A stretch of DNA of 64,000 nucleotides from Helicoverpa zea (GCF_022581195.2 NC_061470.1:11346001-11410000); one strand, 5' to 3'. Positions 22,237 to 35,640 are shown, counted from the stretch's first letter. The notes: generated by a model not told the origin, from the letters alone. Made by a program: numbers and translations.

Positions 22237-25200
22237 ATACTGTACAAGCATTTTCTCCACAAACTTCCTAATTTCAACGTTTAAAACGCAACCCGCAAAA
22301 TGTACGCACATTTCCCGTCACATTCACATTTACCCTCCCGCAACATTTCCTCTCGGTTAGTACTCCCTGACACTCTTGTAAAGAAGTATTCAACACTCGT
22401 TTATTATTCGCGGCAACAGTTGCTTGCTGCAAACTATCTGGAGCATGCTTCAAGATCTGGGAGACTCATTATATTCCATAGTGCCCTAGTCACTGGGGAA
22501 TGAATCTTAACTGAGCTAGGGGATCAGTGCTTGAGTCGATGAATTAAAAGTGTAAGTACGCCATTATTGTCACATGCATCACACCATCATCTTGGTTTTA
22601 TGCTTTTCTAAATGTTGAGTTGGGTTGAGTTGAGATGAGCTGGCAGTACTCTTTGAATAAACAAGCTGATGTTAAGGTACAACAACCTAGATCCTTTCGG
22701 TGTGTCTAAAAAGATTTAACCAACACTAGTCATATCAAACTTTCTATATATGAGCAAATGTCTTCTGAACATATTTCTGACTCATTACGAAAACTAATAT
22801 TGGTGTAACAGTTTATTAATACTGCTTTATAACACCGTCCATAAATTGTTTGAAAACAGTTATACTAATTGGCGCTTTGAAACTAGCTCAACATTTCCAT
22901 ACGAATAATTTTACAACATACTACAGCTTTATAAGAAAACAACCAAAATTCCTCATAACTAAGTAAATACGTGTATAAGCTAACTGTAGACAAACAAACA
23001 GAAGCCCTGACAGGGAATTAATCGTGGCAGGATAATCCTGCGTCATCTCACAACATGCTCACTTCGCTCCTAAGCCAAATATACCTCACTTTTTACTGCA
23101 CAACAAATAATAAACATTTTCTAGAAAATTCTTACCAAGTAAATGACTTTTTAACGTAGAATTTATTTCTGATATTATCTAGACTGAATAACCTTTGATG
23201 TATTTTTTAATCTAGGTATATAAATAAAATGAAATGGTGTCCTTAGTCGACTACATGAAAAAGGCAGGACCGATTTAGCGTTCTTTATTTTTAAATGTGC
23301 TTAATCATCCGAAAAGGTTTCGAGAGAAATTGAAAACTCTGTGAAAATAAACTTGAATGTTTGTAATGTAAGTAGAAAGTAAATCGAGTAGAAAGGAATG
23401 CATCAGTGTAAACGTTGGCAGTATAAGTGCAATGACACATTTGCAATGAATGGCGCCGTCCCGGCCATGCAACTTGAACCAAAGAGGTTAGGTCATACAA
23501 ATACGACCTACTTACATTATAGTGGCCGAGGCGTTTGTAAGACTTACATACATACATATGTCACTCTTAGAGCAGCTAACCAACTGGAACCACCAGTAGC
23601 ACGAATCTCTATTCGAATAAATCTGCATATTCTCTTGCCATGCATTTTCGATCACATCGTTACGCACGCACACGACAAAATTGTCTTATATAAACTTGAC
23701 TTAATACATACGAGCGGTCCTCTCGTAACTTTAGTAGAGGAGAAAGAATGTGGCGGTTTCAGTTGGTTCAATAGTCTAAGAAGTCAGTAGGTATCTAGGC
23801 TAGTACATCACGTGAATACATTTCGGACGTACGTGGGAAAGGGTTTGAGATAGAACCCAATCTATCATTACCTACGGATACTGGCGGTGACTGGCGGTTT
23901 TGCTTCGGATTTGTTCGTATTTCAGCACCGATTATTGCGGTTTTCTGGATGGTTTGCATTTCTTAGTTATAGGATGTTGATATTACAAAACATAATGTTT
24001 ATAATTACGGTTAGGTTACGACTCGTCTTTCTGAGGAATATTATATTACATTCTGGCTCAGCGTTGACCTGTAATTTATATATTAATTTAGCCTAAATTA
24101 GTTTGTCTATACTATCTAAGGCTTAGCCACAATGCTTGATTGCGTTAGAGCTGGTAAGCTAACATTTAGGTGTTAACCAAAACTGGTCTATAATTAATTT
24201 GTAGGATATTAGATGTAAAGCTGGTTTTCTAGAAAATAGACCTAGTTTTGTATATTCTATGAGAATACATACACATAGTTTTGTACAGAGCTATAAATAT
24301 CATAGAATATATTTCAAAGACAGAAAGGTATTGTGTAAAATCAGACCAGAGTCTGGCGTGTCGCTTTGATAAAGAGAAACAAAGGAATGCCTGCCATTCT
24401 ACGCCTATAACATGTATTTTGTATTTATATCGCAGTATTGTCACGTTCCTATTACGTAGTAGTTCATACTTAAAATATAACTTTAATTGTTGATTTAGTT
24501 GGTGATAATTTTAACATTAAAGGATTGATTGAAAACTAAAATGAAGACTTCTAAATCAAAATCGTAAGTAAATTCGAGTGCTATTACTCACCCAGATTAA
24601 TTAAAGTGTAAATAGAAAACGGACAGACATTCGAGCTCATTTATCTGTTTGGATATTAATGCAGGGGTAGACGGTCCGCGGCCGACGCTGAGGCCGCATG
24701 AATAATACACCGATCCACATTCGCTAATTCAATGATGTATCGAACGCCCTCCTCTCGATTACACTAGAGGTCAGACAATGTCGGAGGTCGCGTGTCGTCT
24801 ATACTCACACTAACTCCGATATTATTGAACAAACCAATTATTTACGTGTCAATCAGTCGAGATGTAAGTGTGAATTATTTCGTTATATTTGTTTGAATTA
24901 ATGTGAATGTTTCAAAGGTAAAACACTTTATTATTGGATGATTGATAACTATCATTAGTTAAGTTGGTAAACTAAACTTGTTATTTATGTTTTACACGAT
25001 TCCAAGTCGTAAAATGATGTTCAATTTATTATGTTGTTCTCACCTTTACGTCGAGCTCGTAAAAGTTTTTCGTCTGTTAACGTTTTATGTATGATACTCG
25101 TAGTTTGGTGAATAAATGAAATGTTGTTTTATCGTTGTTTTACTCACTGGCTGTAAATCTTTTGGCGTGATTTTATAGGCTCTCTCAATCACCTCATATT

Positions 25201-25680
25201 ACTTCGCGGAACGCGTTTGGGTTGGTTCTGGTGTAATAAAAGGAACAATAGTTGGTATTTGCTGGATGTAAGTGTACATTAAGGCAACGTTCCACTTAAT
25301 CTGCTGAGTTATTAGGACTAAGTTACTAAGTTATTGCGACATTAAATACTGAGAGTTAAAACAAATCCAAAGTATGAACAAGAAATTACCACCCCATTAA
25401 TTAAAATTGAAATGAAATGAGCAACATGAAAGGAAACACATTACAATGTAACAAACAGTCGTTTAGTTAACAAAATTACAAGTAAAACGCAAACACGATA
25501 TTAGGCAATTACACGGCTTCGCTCATTAGCATACCAAAGCACGATTCCTTGCTTGGAGCATGCAGGCTTCCGCAATGATTAATGAAGACGAACGACTTTC
25601 AAGTCGCTGACACTGCGCACAAAGAACACAAAAGGCTCACAAAACATTAATGTAAATGCTGCCGAGCGTAAAAATTACGC
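22237..25680. other. intergenic, no gene seen
   Basis: AT-rich DNA with chance ORFs of up to about 130 codons that lack known motifs. No repeat ends were clearly identified. Confidence 0.4.
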
Positions 25681-25685
25681 GTACA

Positions 25686-25776
25686 ATGACGTTTAATGAC
25701 GTAAAATGACGTAGAATGACGTAATTTGGTTAATTGCGTCACGTAACGTCATGGCGTCATGGCGCGGTGACGTCAC
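25686..25776. promoter_or_regulatory. homotypic CRE/ATF-like site cluster
   Basis: Four ATGACGT units occur in a row at roughly 10-base spacing (25686-25723), followed by GCGTCACGTAACGTCA, two further CGTCA half sites and a full GTGACGTCAC palindrome (25767-25776). This density of TGACG is far above background. Binding by CREB/ATF-type bZIP factors is inferred; no nearby transcript start was recognised. Confidence 0.4.
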
Positions 25777-27002
25777 GCTGGCTAAGTTGACGGTAATGAG
25801 CAATTAATTTGTGTCGAGTGGCTGCTTCAGATAATGTGGCCATATCTTGTGTTTAACTTGGTGCTTACATCTTATAGTTTCTGTAATTGCATACTTACAT
25901 TTAGAACATTCTGAAATTAAGTACTGTTTATGTTTTATTATTTTCAAGTTAACAAAAATATATAATAGAGTTCCTGTTACCCATATTATAATATTCACAA
26001 TGAAGTTCATAGTAGAACACACAGAGCTCCATTATTCAGCGAAAACAAACACAACTGGAGCCAAGCAGAATATTAAAGAGAGAATGTTGTTATAGGCGAG
26101 TGAAACCACATCATCTGTCATCACTAACTACGTATTTTAGCCGACATTATACCAGCTAAACATTACTGTATTAACTCCGGCATTGGTGCTCAAAGTTTTG
26201 ATACAAACATTAAACAAACACGGTCAAAAATTTAAATAATATTATCTGCTATGTAATCAAGCCAAAATAAATCGAAGACATATTTTTATGTACATTATGT
26301 GATAATGGAAACATTGAGCTAGGCACGTGGAATTTAATAACGCTGAAAGTTATTATTTTTTTAATATTCAGGCAATGTGGCTACGTAATACTCAAAAGAA
26401 TATTATTTACGTTATAAAAATTGCTCATGTTTTAATAAGTGAAAAATATGCACCAGCCTTTATTAATTTTGTTTTAATAAACAAAGTATGATACCCATTT
26501 CAAATGTCCCAGTTAATATATTTATAGAACTTGTACATTAGTAGATGAGAACAAAGTTTGAGCACCACTGTCCTAAGTAATATGTTGTGTAGGAAGCTAA
26601 TCAATGGAGTCGGTCGCGAGACACTCCATCATGTTCCCACCGATATTGTTGATCAGAGGTCACGCAGAGGTCAAGGTCACGGCCTGATTATGTCTGTATG
26701 TTATGTTTTCATTCTCGTGGGGATTCGGATTAGTAGACATAGAGTATAATAATGTTGCGTAAATACTTGTGAAATATATTTTTGTTTTATCTTCAATTTG
26801 ATTTTGCCTTTCGATCAGCACTGAGACATAGGGAACATGTATTATTTCAATTTATTTCAAAAATCTGTTCCCAACCGGTGTATAGCTTTGATTAACTCAA
26901 AACAATGAAAACACATTTCCACAAATCACATACATATTTTAACTAACTGTAATTAAACTACAAAATTGCAAATTGCATAAAAATGTAATGAGACAGTAAA
27001 AC
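25777..27002. other. intergenic, no gene seen
   Basis: AT-rich. The only notable item is the nuclear-receptor-like half-site cluster at 26657-26679. Confidence 0.4.
26657..26679 (+). promoter_or_regulatory. candidate nuclear-receptor half-site cluster
   Basis: AGGTCA occurs at 26657-26662, 26668-26673 and 26674-26679, giving a DR5 and a DR0 arrangement. TCAAGGTCA (26671-26679) matches the extended FTZ-F1/ERR-type monomer site. Function is inferred from motif only. Confidence 0.3.
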
Positions 27003-27065
27003 GCTACGAAACTGCAGTTCGTAGCAACTGCGTAGCACTTTCGTAGCAAACACCGCTACGCGAGC
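27003..27065. repeat. CGTAGC-rich inverted repeat cluster
   Basis: Contains GCTACGAA-ACTGCAG-TTCGTAGC as a near-perfect inverted repeat and then three more CGTAGC/GCTACG words. It resembles the end of a small inverted-repeat element; limits not defined. Confidence 0.35.
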
Positions 27066-28429
27066 CCAGAAACCAGTTCTGTTTGAATAAGAATTTTAAT
27101 GTAGGCGAAGCTTAATAGCTATTTCGTGAGAAAAAAACATAGACACGTTTTGCATTTACGTATGTGAATATTTCGTCTGGAGGTTTTTCGTTTATTAGTA
27201 TGAATAGTGTACTAGACTTATATAGTAAATATTTATGAGCTTTTCGTTCACATATTTTTTTTAGTACAATATTATTTAAAGTCGACGTAAAGCCACGCAT
27301 TTGGCTTGCTAAGTCACTCGGTCAATTTATTCCAACATCTCGGTAAATTATTCCAAAAATTCGTAACAAACTGATGCAAAGCGGGTATTAGAAGGCCTTT
27401 TTATGTACTTTCTTGTTGCTTGTCACTGATTTACATACTAATCCGGGAATCCCAGTTATAATGTCAGCTGTTTCTGTGCGAACCAGTTTTTGAATATTTT
27501 TTTCGACCGCAGCCTCAATGTTCAGCGTTTTAGATTTTTTTTCAACAAAAATGGTTTTTGGTGAATAAATTATTGTCTCCATTTTGACCATCACTTAAAA
27601 ACAAGTGCTGTTATTAACAAGTCCAAATAGAAAACAGCATGCTTTCAGCATATAAAAAATACATACTTTGAGAAGACAAATGTTACTATAGTTTGGCTAA
27701 TTCGTTAGTGACACTACTATATTCTGCCGACAGCGGGCTTTTAACTATTGATCAAGGCTTCCTCGAACCCACGATAAGCTTATTTTGCTACATAGCTTAT
27801 CATTAACGTTACTACCCACCCACACATCAATGACCAATGACCACTACTAATAACATCTCCAATCATAAGCGCATTACTAAACCCATCCCTCAATCTGCGC
27901 ACTGTCAGCGGCCGCCATATTGCGTGACGTCACAAGCCGCTATATTGCGTGACGTCACCGTGTGATAAATTAGCGCGCTTATTACGTAGGACAAAGCGTT
28001 GCATGATTTACGAGCCGTTGCGGTGGGCAGCTGCCCTAATATGCGATGCGACCGATGCGATGATGTGTTGCTATTTAATTGCTTGATGAAATTGACATGT
28101 TAAAAAAACGGGACATATTTGACATGAAAAATATGCATACAGTTAGTAACTCCCGCTCGGCTTCATATGGCATACCCTTAAATTGTACCCATGAATCACT
28201 GGAATAAAAATCCATGTAATAGATTTTGATTTTGATTTTGAATGTCGAGTAAAAACCACGCAACGAATAAAAAAATATATCAATTTACAGTCGTGCAATT
28301 AAATAAAAGCTCGTAATATAAAGCATATTAATTTGGTTACAGATTGAAACTTGATTAAGGTTGGATATGTTAACGAATTCATGAGTGAAACAATATGTAC
28401 ATTTTAAGTAAGGACTAGAAAATTATTCA
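27066..28429. other. intergenic, no gene seen
   Basis: Only weak ORFs. A short GATTTT-type microsatellite (28222-28240) could be the tail of a degraded LINE. The duplicated CRE block at 27911-27958 is annotated separately. Confidence 0.4.
27911..27958. promoter_or_regulatory. tandem CRE-containing 25-bp duplication
   Basis: Two copies of GCCGC(C/T)ATATTGCGTGACGTCAC (27911-27933 and 27936-27958) differ at one base. Each carries a full CRE palindrome. This could be a small enhancer or the repeat unit of an unknown element. Confidence 0.35.
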
Positions 28430-28437
28430 GGCTCAGG
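28430..28437. repeat. hAT target site duplication, left
   Basis: GGCTCAGG, identical to 29816-29823 on the other side of the element. Confidence 0.8.
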
Positions 28438-29815
28438 CAGGGGCGTAGCTACCGCCGTATCTGCCGTATCAATTATACGGGGCCCCCGGGCCACGGGGGC
28501 CCCAAAAGTGTGTAACGACAAAAAATAAAAACTTCCTAATTTATTTCATTTTACAAATATCAAAATTCTGAATAGCAATTCTTTTTTTTCCCGCCTTAAG
28601 CGTGCGTTCAAAAGTTAACAACACTCTACATCGTTATGGTGGGCTGCGGGACTTCCCCGTTTTACTTACTTCATCTTCAACTCAGCGGGGAATCCTTCAT
28701 CGATATCGCGATTTACGTGTACGTTGTTGTACTTTACACTGGATATTAAACCACGGAGTTAGTAGCAGCATAAGGGGGGGGAGAGGGCGGTCCGCCACTG
28801 GTACCACGTCTCGGGGGGTGCCATCTCGGTCGACACATATCTGCACGACCAGGATGGCACGGGCAGAAGGGACAAGTCACTGAGGGTGCCATTCTAATCT
28901 GCAAAGCCTAGGTTCACTACCAGTCACTGCATGCTATTCAAAGAAGACGGATCGCAATCCATACAAAATTGCCCCACGTCCTATAACAATGTGACGAATC
29001 TCAAAAAAAAGATAAAAATGTTAAAAATAATATGGCATACTCTCTAATTTCTTTTTTTCACACCTTCATATGAAAAAAATGCTTTAAAGATTGTTTAGGC
29101 GCTGTTACGAAAACATCGTTCATGGGACTATTTATGGAATATTTTATTAAATTATTTTTTTCTCAAAACTTAAAAATTTCACACTGATTTTTAGGGTATA
29201 GTTAGAGAGCTGATATTTTCACAGATGATGTATTTCTGTTGCCGCTATAACAACAAATACTGAAAACTAGAATTAAATAAATATTTTGGGGGGCTCCCAT
29301 ACAACAAGCATGATTTTTTTGTCCGTTTTATAAATAATGGTACCTACGGAACCCTTCATGCGCGAGTCCGACTCGCACTTGGCCGGTTTTTATAAAACAT
29401 GTTTGGGTTTTTTATATCCCAAATTTCAAAAATAGCTCTTTATAAGTTTGCAATGACCCGTTTCCGGTTTCTTTACGTTAAATTAAACCTAGCAAAAACC
29501 ACCACGAATGATTTCTACACGATTTTTAAGTACTTTTATTTACAATTTTAATCCATGATTATTGGGTGCTCAATAGTTAGTCCGCCGCGGGTGCCACCCG
29601 ATGCTACGCCGCCACCGCACGGAGTGCAGTGCACTGTTTATTTACGCGCTTTATATAAATGTGCATTAAATGAGTGAAAGGAAAATAGATTATCCCAGCG
29701 GCGCTGAGAAAAGAAAAAGTTAACAGAAAAGGGAAGAGGTTATAAAAAAAGTGCCATATAAGGGCCTCCAAACAATTTTTTATACGGGGCCCCGACAAGG
29801 CAAGCTACGCCACTG
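28438..29815. mobile_element. non-autonomous hAT-like element
   Basis: Ends are CAGGGGCGTAGCT and AGCTACGCCACTG, imperfect terminal inverted repeats of the CAGTGGCGTAGC type known for hAT elements, with an exact 8-bp duplication GGCTCAGG. Subterminal GGGGCCCC-type inverted words lie near 28480-28503. No transposase frame is recognisable in 1378 bases, and part of the inside is a second repeat (about 28980-29396). Confidence 0.8.
28980..29396 (+). repeat. dispersed repeat nested in the hAT element
   Basis: Ends with GAGTCCGACTCGCACTTGGC followed by CGGTTTTT, a terminal sequence I know as very common in lepidopteran genomes. Upstream AGCTCCCATACAACAA-like sequence (CTCCCATACAACAAGCATG) also fits. 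The left limit is approximate. Confidence 0.5.
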
Positions 29816-29823
29816 GGCTCAGG
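29816..29823. repeat. hAT target site duplication, right
   Basis: GGCTCAGG, matching 28430-28437. Confidence 0.8.
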
Positions 29824-32800
29824 TCAAAACTGAAGTGCTCTAAATATACAACAGCTATTTATGAATCAAAAGGACTGATGCCACTTGCCATTTGTTTTAA
29901 ACTGTCAATATTATACTACAAATGTAATAGGTATTTATGTTTGCACAATAACGTTGTGTCATCACCATGCATATATTTTATCATGTCCCAATTTATACTG
30001 CTCACTCTAAAGGGCTTATTAGACTTTATACCTAATTAGGTTTTCAAGAGATTTAGTGAGTCAGTCGTAACTTTTCCTAAATTTAGAAACCTACCTTCCT
30101 AAATGCGATTACATTTGTCTGAATTTAGTAACTGCACCATTTGGACGACTGAATTTAGTAACGTGAGATGCCCTTTAACCTTGTAGCGAATATTCTAAAA
30201 GGCTTTAAAAAGTTATCCCAAAAAATAAATCTAAAAAGGTTGACGAAAATTGAGTTTATTTTTTAAAACAAGATGAACTAAACATTTACATGACAGACCA
30301 ATTACTTATTTGTTTTTGTTTTATCGCTCTCACACAAACATTGTATCAGAGTGAAAAAAACAACGAATTATATTAGTATTAAAAAAATGCAGAGTAACTT
30401 AATTTTATATATGGCGAGTATGAGCGTTTTGGGCTACCTCTCCTCTAGCATTAAGTGATATAGAAAGCTTATTTTATGTAGAGTATTTTCTTGTATTACT
30501 AGTTACTGGCATTTGTTAGTATTAAGGGAGTTATATATTATAATAACTACGTATCAAATCTGCTCTAAGTTATAAAGTATTGACAATCAGTGGTAGGTTT
30601 ATTAATAAGAAAAATTGCATTTGGACTAATGAAATGGTTAAATTTGAGTTTGAGTTATGTACTTTCATATGTACTGCCTTATGAACTCCCCTTATGAACT
30701 TCTTTATGTACTCACCTTAGGCAAAGGCCCAAGCCCAATCCTCTAAGGTTATTGATTTTATGAAACATGGACAATAGATTTTTAAAACTGATATCATCAA
30801 TATTTTGAAACGCAATTTGAAATTACTTTTTGAAAACAATACTACAATATAAAATGATATTACCTTTTATATTTTATTTGTTTACCCACGAGAACCACAA
30901 CAGGATTGCTCAAAAACAAAGTAGTAAGCATTTTATCTCTCCTTACAATTTGTATCAAAATCCCCAGTAGATAGACTTGCATATAGTTGGTGCAACATAA
31001 GTGCATAGTGATGCGGTTGCAGTGGGTTTGTTACTTAAGATCTCGTTATGTGATGCACGGTTTATTGTTCCGCGATGCAATTTGATGCATTCTCTTAGTG
31101 TTGTGGATCCTGTGATTAGTTTGTGACATCTGTCGCGAGTCTAGTGTAGTAAGGTTGTGTAAATACGTTATATTGAGTTGCTGGTGTCGTCGTATTTAAT
31201 AAACTTTGTTAAATCTCTTTCTTTTTTTTTTTTATAATGTCGGGACATATATATATTTTTTATAATCTTTTAGTAGTCCCAAGTGGTTGAGCATTAAAAA
31301 AATACCTCAAATACAGTATTAAATTCCTAAGATTTTCGACTAAACTCCGGACAAGTATATCCCGGGGCCGTTTGCCGTGGTCACGGTTGTTTGCCGGACG
31401 AGCGACAAACACACCGGACTGTGTCAACATGACGCTTAGGTGCTAACTGCAGTCTTCGCCCTTCAATACTGAATAGTTTTTATCTATTTTATAAGAGGTT
31501 TTTAACTACACTACATTTAACGAGCGCCCATGAGTTTTGAAATTGTGTGTCTCCTATCATTTGTATTTATAAGCCAGAAAGCCTGCAAGCTTTACCCATG
31601 CGTGTCCGTAACTTGGCATGCTACAGAATTAAGGAGACCAGATAAGCATTCGCTCCATGTAGTCAGCTAGACATAAGAATTATAATTAAGAAAAGGCTAA
31701 TCAAAATTATTGGCTTCAGAATGTCGAGCACAATGCGGATTTATGTTCGTTATCCTATTACACGAACACAATAACAGAGACAATAGCCAATATATAAATA
31801 AAGCTATTAACCTGCTTTTGTGCACCGGACAATAATTCAGATGACAACAAAGCGGGCAGGTCTAATAACTACGCTATAATGCAGCGTGACGTACGATATA
31901 GTCACCCCCTTAGCCCCAGGTGGTCACAATTTATGACGTCACAGGGGAAACAACTTTCTAGGCGAATGCATTATAGATTCTGATCTGTTGTTCTGCTGCA
32001 ATTTTATGCAGTTTATTAATGTTAACGAGCTCGGTTAGGGAGTTGTTTTGTTTTGAGTTTTTGTAGCAAAAAGTCCGAGTCCGTGTTGCTATTGAGGTAT
32101 TCTTAGAATATAGCTGTAATATTTTGTTCTGGGAATCAAATTCAAGACCGCTATAGATGTTCAAGCTACCATAGTTTGAACGGACTAGACTATTTAGACT
32201 GTCTATTTTCTATTATGCTTTTTCAGCTGCTTCCATACACAGCTTTAAAAAACACAACCGTATTTTTAGTAAATTAAACTTCATTTTTGTTGGATGTTAT
32301 TTTATCAAAATGAACATTGAGCAATGCGCAGTTCAATACAGACAATTGGTTTAAAATTTCGCTGTTATTTGTTTTACCGGCAGTGTGATCCTATTTAAAT
32401 GTTATGAAAGGTTAAATAAACGTATTTCACGCTTTTAACACTGTTGTTCGATTTTATTTTATTTTTTACTACAGGTAATTAAATTTTGTTTTCCTATGAC
32501 TATAAAGTATAATGTGGTGATAAAACGATACCAAAAAAATATTCTTCACAAAATCCATCTCCAAAACTCTGTTTGCCGTCTCTTTTGTCGGCAGTACACG
32601 GCGTCGGTCGCATCGGTCGCGTCGGCCGCAGTCGCGATGTCCGGCCGCGCGACGCGACATGAATATTTGACGCCGCGAGCCGCGATACTCACACCTGCGA
32701 CAACGCACGTGTCGCGCGACCGCCCTGAATTCTAACTACCTCGCAAATTTTCAAAAAGCAGTCGTGTTAACATTTTGTGGATTTTCAGTGTATTTTATTG

Positions 32801-34576
32801 CTGTCGTTAAGGTATGTTTTATGGGCAATAAAAAACATACTTTTGCATTTTTGGATAACAGGTTACGTATAAACATAAGTTGTAATCGAGTTTGACATAA
32901 GGTTACTTAAAGAGGGTTTTAATATTCATAGCTTGGTCGTAAAACGTGTAGCTATCCAATAACAACCTTTTATTGTTTTTTTTTTTTTCTTCAAATTAAT
33001 TTACATTTTTTCATTCATTTAAAACAAAAATGCTACTATTACTTTTAGCAAAAACCGTGCTAAAAGTAAACAGCGACTGTAGTCAATGCAAAAATGCTAA
33101 ATATTTAATTACGTGTACCTACATGTATACGAGATGCGGTATCAACGTTCGCTCTATATTTATGAGAAGAAAACCTTGCCCTCATAATTAGAACATAAAA
33201 TTTAATAATGACGATGCATCATTATTCTTGTTTTGTAACCTACTTTCCTACTAACAGGTACCTAATTTATTTAAGCTCTGTGTCACTAAATAACCATAAG
33301 TTCCACGTTGTCACCTGTCGCCAATATTTCGAAATTAGCTACTCAACACCTTACTTAAAGGCAGCTAAGTGCAGTACTATACTTAGCTTTAAACCTAGTT
33401 TACTATGCTGAAAAGTCGTACTATTAAAAGCATTTTTCCCACGTATTACCTAGCACAAACAATATCCTAAACTATACATTGCTAAACATTACCTAAGCAT
33501 TGGCGTGTACGTCACGCGCGCGACGCGACAAACACGACCGACACGACGCGCGACGTTTACGTTTCTCATAGAGCGGCGTTTGTTTTGTGTCGGCACGTAC
33601 GACGCGACGGGGTGAGGGGGGGGGGGGTGGGCTGAGGGGAGGGATGGACAAATATCGTGCATTCTTTGAATGCGGGAAATCTTTCAGTGTAGCTGTGTTT
33701 GGAAGCTGCTGTGATTTGCTAATGTGTTTGAATTTGTGGAAGTAGTGGGACTGGTTTTGGATAACGGTATAAGAATAATTCATATTAAAATGTTATCAAA
33801 TAAACTTTAAAAGAATACTAAAAATACACCCTACTAGCGAAAGCAAGAGTTTAACCAGTTTGAAAATTATCCACCACTATACATAATACATATAGAAACT
33901 ATCACCATAGCAAACTATCTCCATCCATCATAATACTTGGTACAATCCTTTAGCCACCTGTTCTAAATCCAAAAATAATTCCTCACTTCTAAATCGGTAT
34001 GCCGGATCCGGAAACGGTCGGTGATGAAATATGGCGGCCGGTAGGGTCGGGTACATAAAGTGTATATCGATAAAATACCTGAGATATTATGGAATGGCAC
34101 ATCCCTTAGAACATGTAACCAACTGGAGCCACCACACGTACAAATCTCTATTTGTAGGGAACGAGGCAGCGCAACACATAGCCTATGACTAAACACAGTC
34201 ATCCGAATTGAGAACCTTCTCCTTTTGTAAAAATTGAAAAATACAAGCATTTAGGCGATCTTAGAAGTTACAAACTATCCCAAACGCATGCAAATCCCCC
34301 AAGTAGTCCAGCAGTGGAGTTTTAGCAGAAGGAGTTCAGGGATCGCATCCCGTTGTTGATCTGCTCCAAGGGCACATCCTTTGAGTGAGGATTCGGAGAA
34401 GTAGGCCCGGCGGAAAACATTCGTAATGGATGCGGACGTTTGTTATTCTATAAAGCATCATAGCCAAATGTTTTCAGATAACGTGTATGGTTAGTAAATA
34501 AGGCCGGTGCTTACCTTTTTTCATTTTGTATAGGATTGGCAGAAGGTTGCTTTCTGATTATGACTGTCTAAAAATA
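29824..34576. other. intergenic with CpG-rich patches
   Basis: Mostly AT-rich. CpG-rich patches at about 32575-32735 and 33500-33640 hold overlapping ORFs on both strands, which reflects base composition and not coding. A poly-G run lies near 33618. GAATTTAGTAAC is repeated around 30120-30165. No exon supported. Confidence 0.4.
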
Positions 34577-35640
34577 TCTAGACACACGGCAGTGTGTCCG
34601 CCAAGTTTGAGCAAAAAAAGCGACACACCGGCCGTGGGTTATATTACACGAACCATTTCGGGCCAAATTCGACCCCCTATAACTCAAAATCTATTTTATT
34701 TACACATTTCAAATTTCTAGTATCTGTTGAGACCCCCTCACTTATCTAAAATACAAAATTTCATTAATATACCTATTGTAGGTCTTGAGATATTGACGTC
34801 AGAAAATCGCTATTTTTACTATACACTCACTGACTGACTCACTGATTCACTGATTCACTGACTCACTCATCAAAAACCTAGACCACTTCCAATGGTCGTA
34901 TTGACTTGAAATTTGGCATGGAGGTAGGTCTTTATGTCAAGGTAAAGGGAAAAATCTGAAAATGGCCAAGTGTGAGTCGGTTTCAAAATAATGAAGGTGT
35001 AAAATACCCAGTGTAAATTTATACCCCTAAGGAACTAAAACAAACTAAATTTATCTATATTTATATAATATATCTTCGAATGGTCGTACCGATCTGAAAT
35101 TCGTTACAAAGGTTTGTATTTAGTCAAAGTAAAAATCTGAAAACGGCCAAGTGTGAGTCACTTTCTAAAATAACGAATGTGTAACTTTGATCCACGAACA
35201 TAATATATGATAACATGTCATGTCAGTCAGTTGGTAAATCTAGTCCATTTAGTTAATCTAGTTCATTTCTTTGTAAGAAGCATAGTGCATATTCAAAAAT
35301 CTGAAAGATAGTATAAATGAGACATTTCCTTAACTAACTTAATCATAAGAAAAAAATAAAATAAACAACCTTACAAAAATAAATGAAATCCCACCCAAAA
35401 CAAAAATGTGAAAGGCTGCCAAGTTCGATAATATGGAAATCCTTCGCCTATAAAAGAAGTGAGATCTGAATAAGTACCAAGTTCCATACACATACCTCAG
35501 TTAAAAATAGTTACTTTTTAATAATGTTACTTGGCAAGTTTTAATAGAAAATTAAATACTTGATTCATTGCGTTTAGTGGGTTTATAAGAAGGTGTATGA
35601 AAACTTGCCAAGTGACACCATAATGTGTAAAAATAATTAG
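34577..35640 (+). mobile_element. dispersed element, copy A
   Basis: Shares two long blocks with 46992-47448: a left block beginning TCTAGACACACGGCAG, with GACACACGGCAGTGTGTC as a hairpin, and a right block containing CCAAGTTCCATACACATACC and TTACTTGGCAAGTTTT. Between them are CACTGA/GACT repeats (about 34828-34868) and two degenerate copies of GGCCAAGTGTGAGTC-type sequence. The TC start after an A suggests a Helitron-like end, but no CTRR end was fixed. No transposase frame. Confidence 0.5.

Noticed and set aside
23398..23790. 130-codon plus-strand ORF
   Set aside because: No motif and no splice pattern; it is compatible with chance in a 64-kb window.
32469..32735. Overlapping 79-codon ORFs on both strands
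   Set aside because: They lie in a CpG-rich patch where stop codons are rare on all frames. The Arg/Ala-rich translations show no domain or splice context.
33493..33783. 96-codon minus-strand ORF
   Set aside because: Low-complexity, includes a poly-G run and CpG-rich DNA; no recognisable family.
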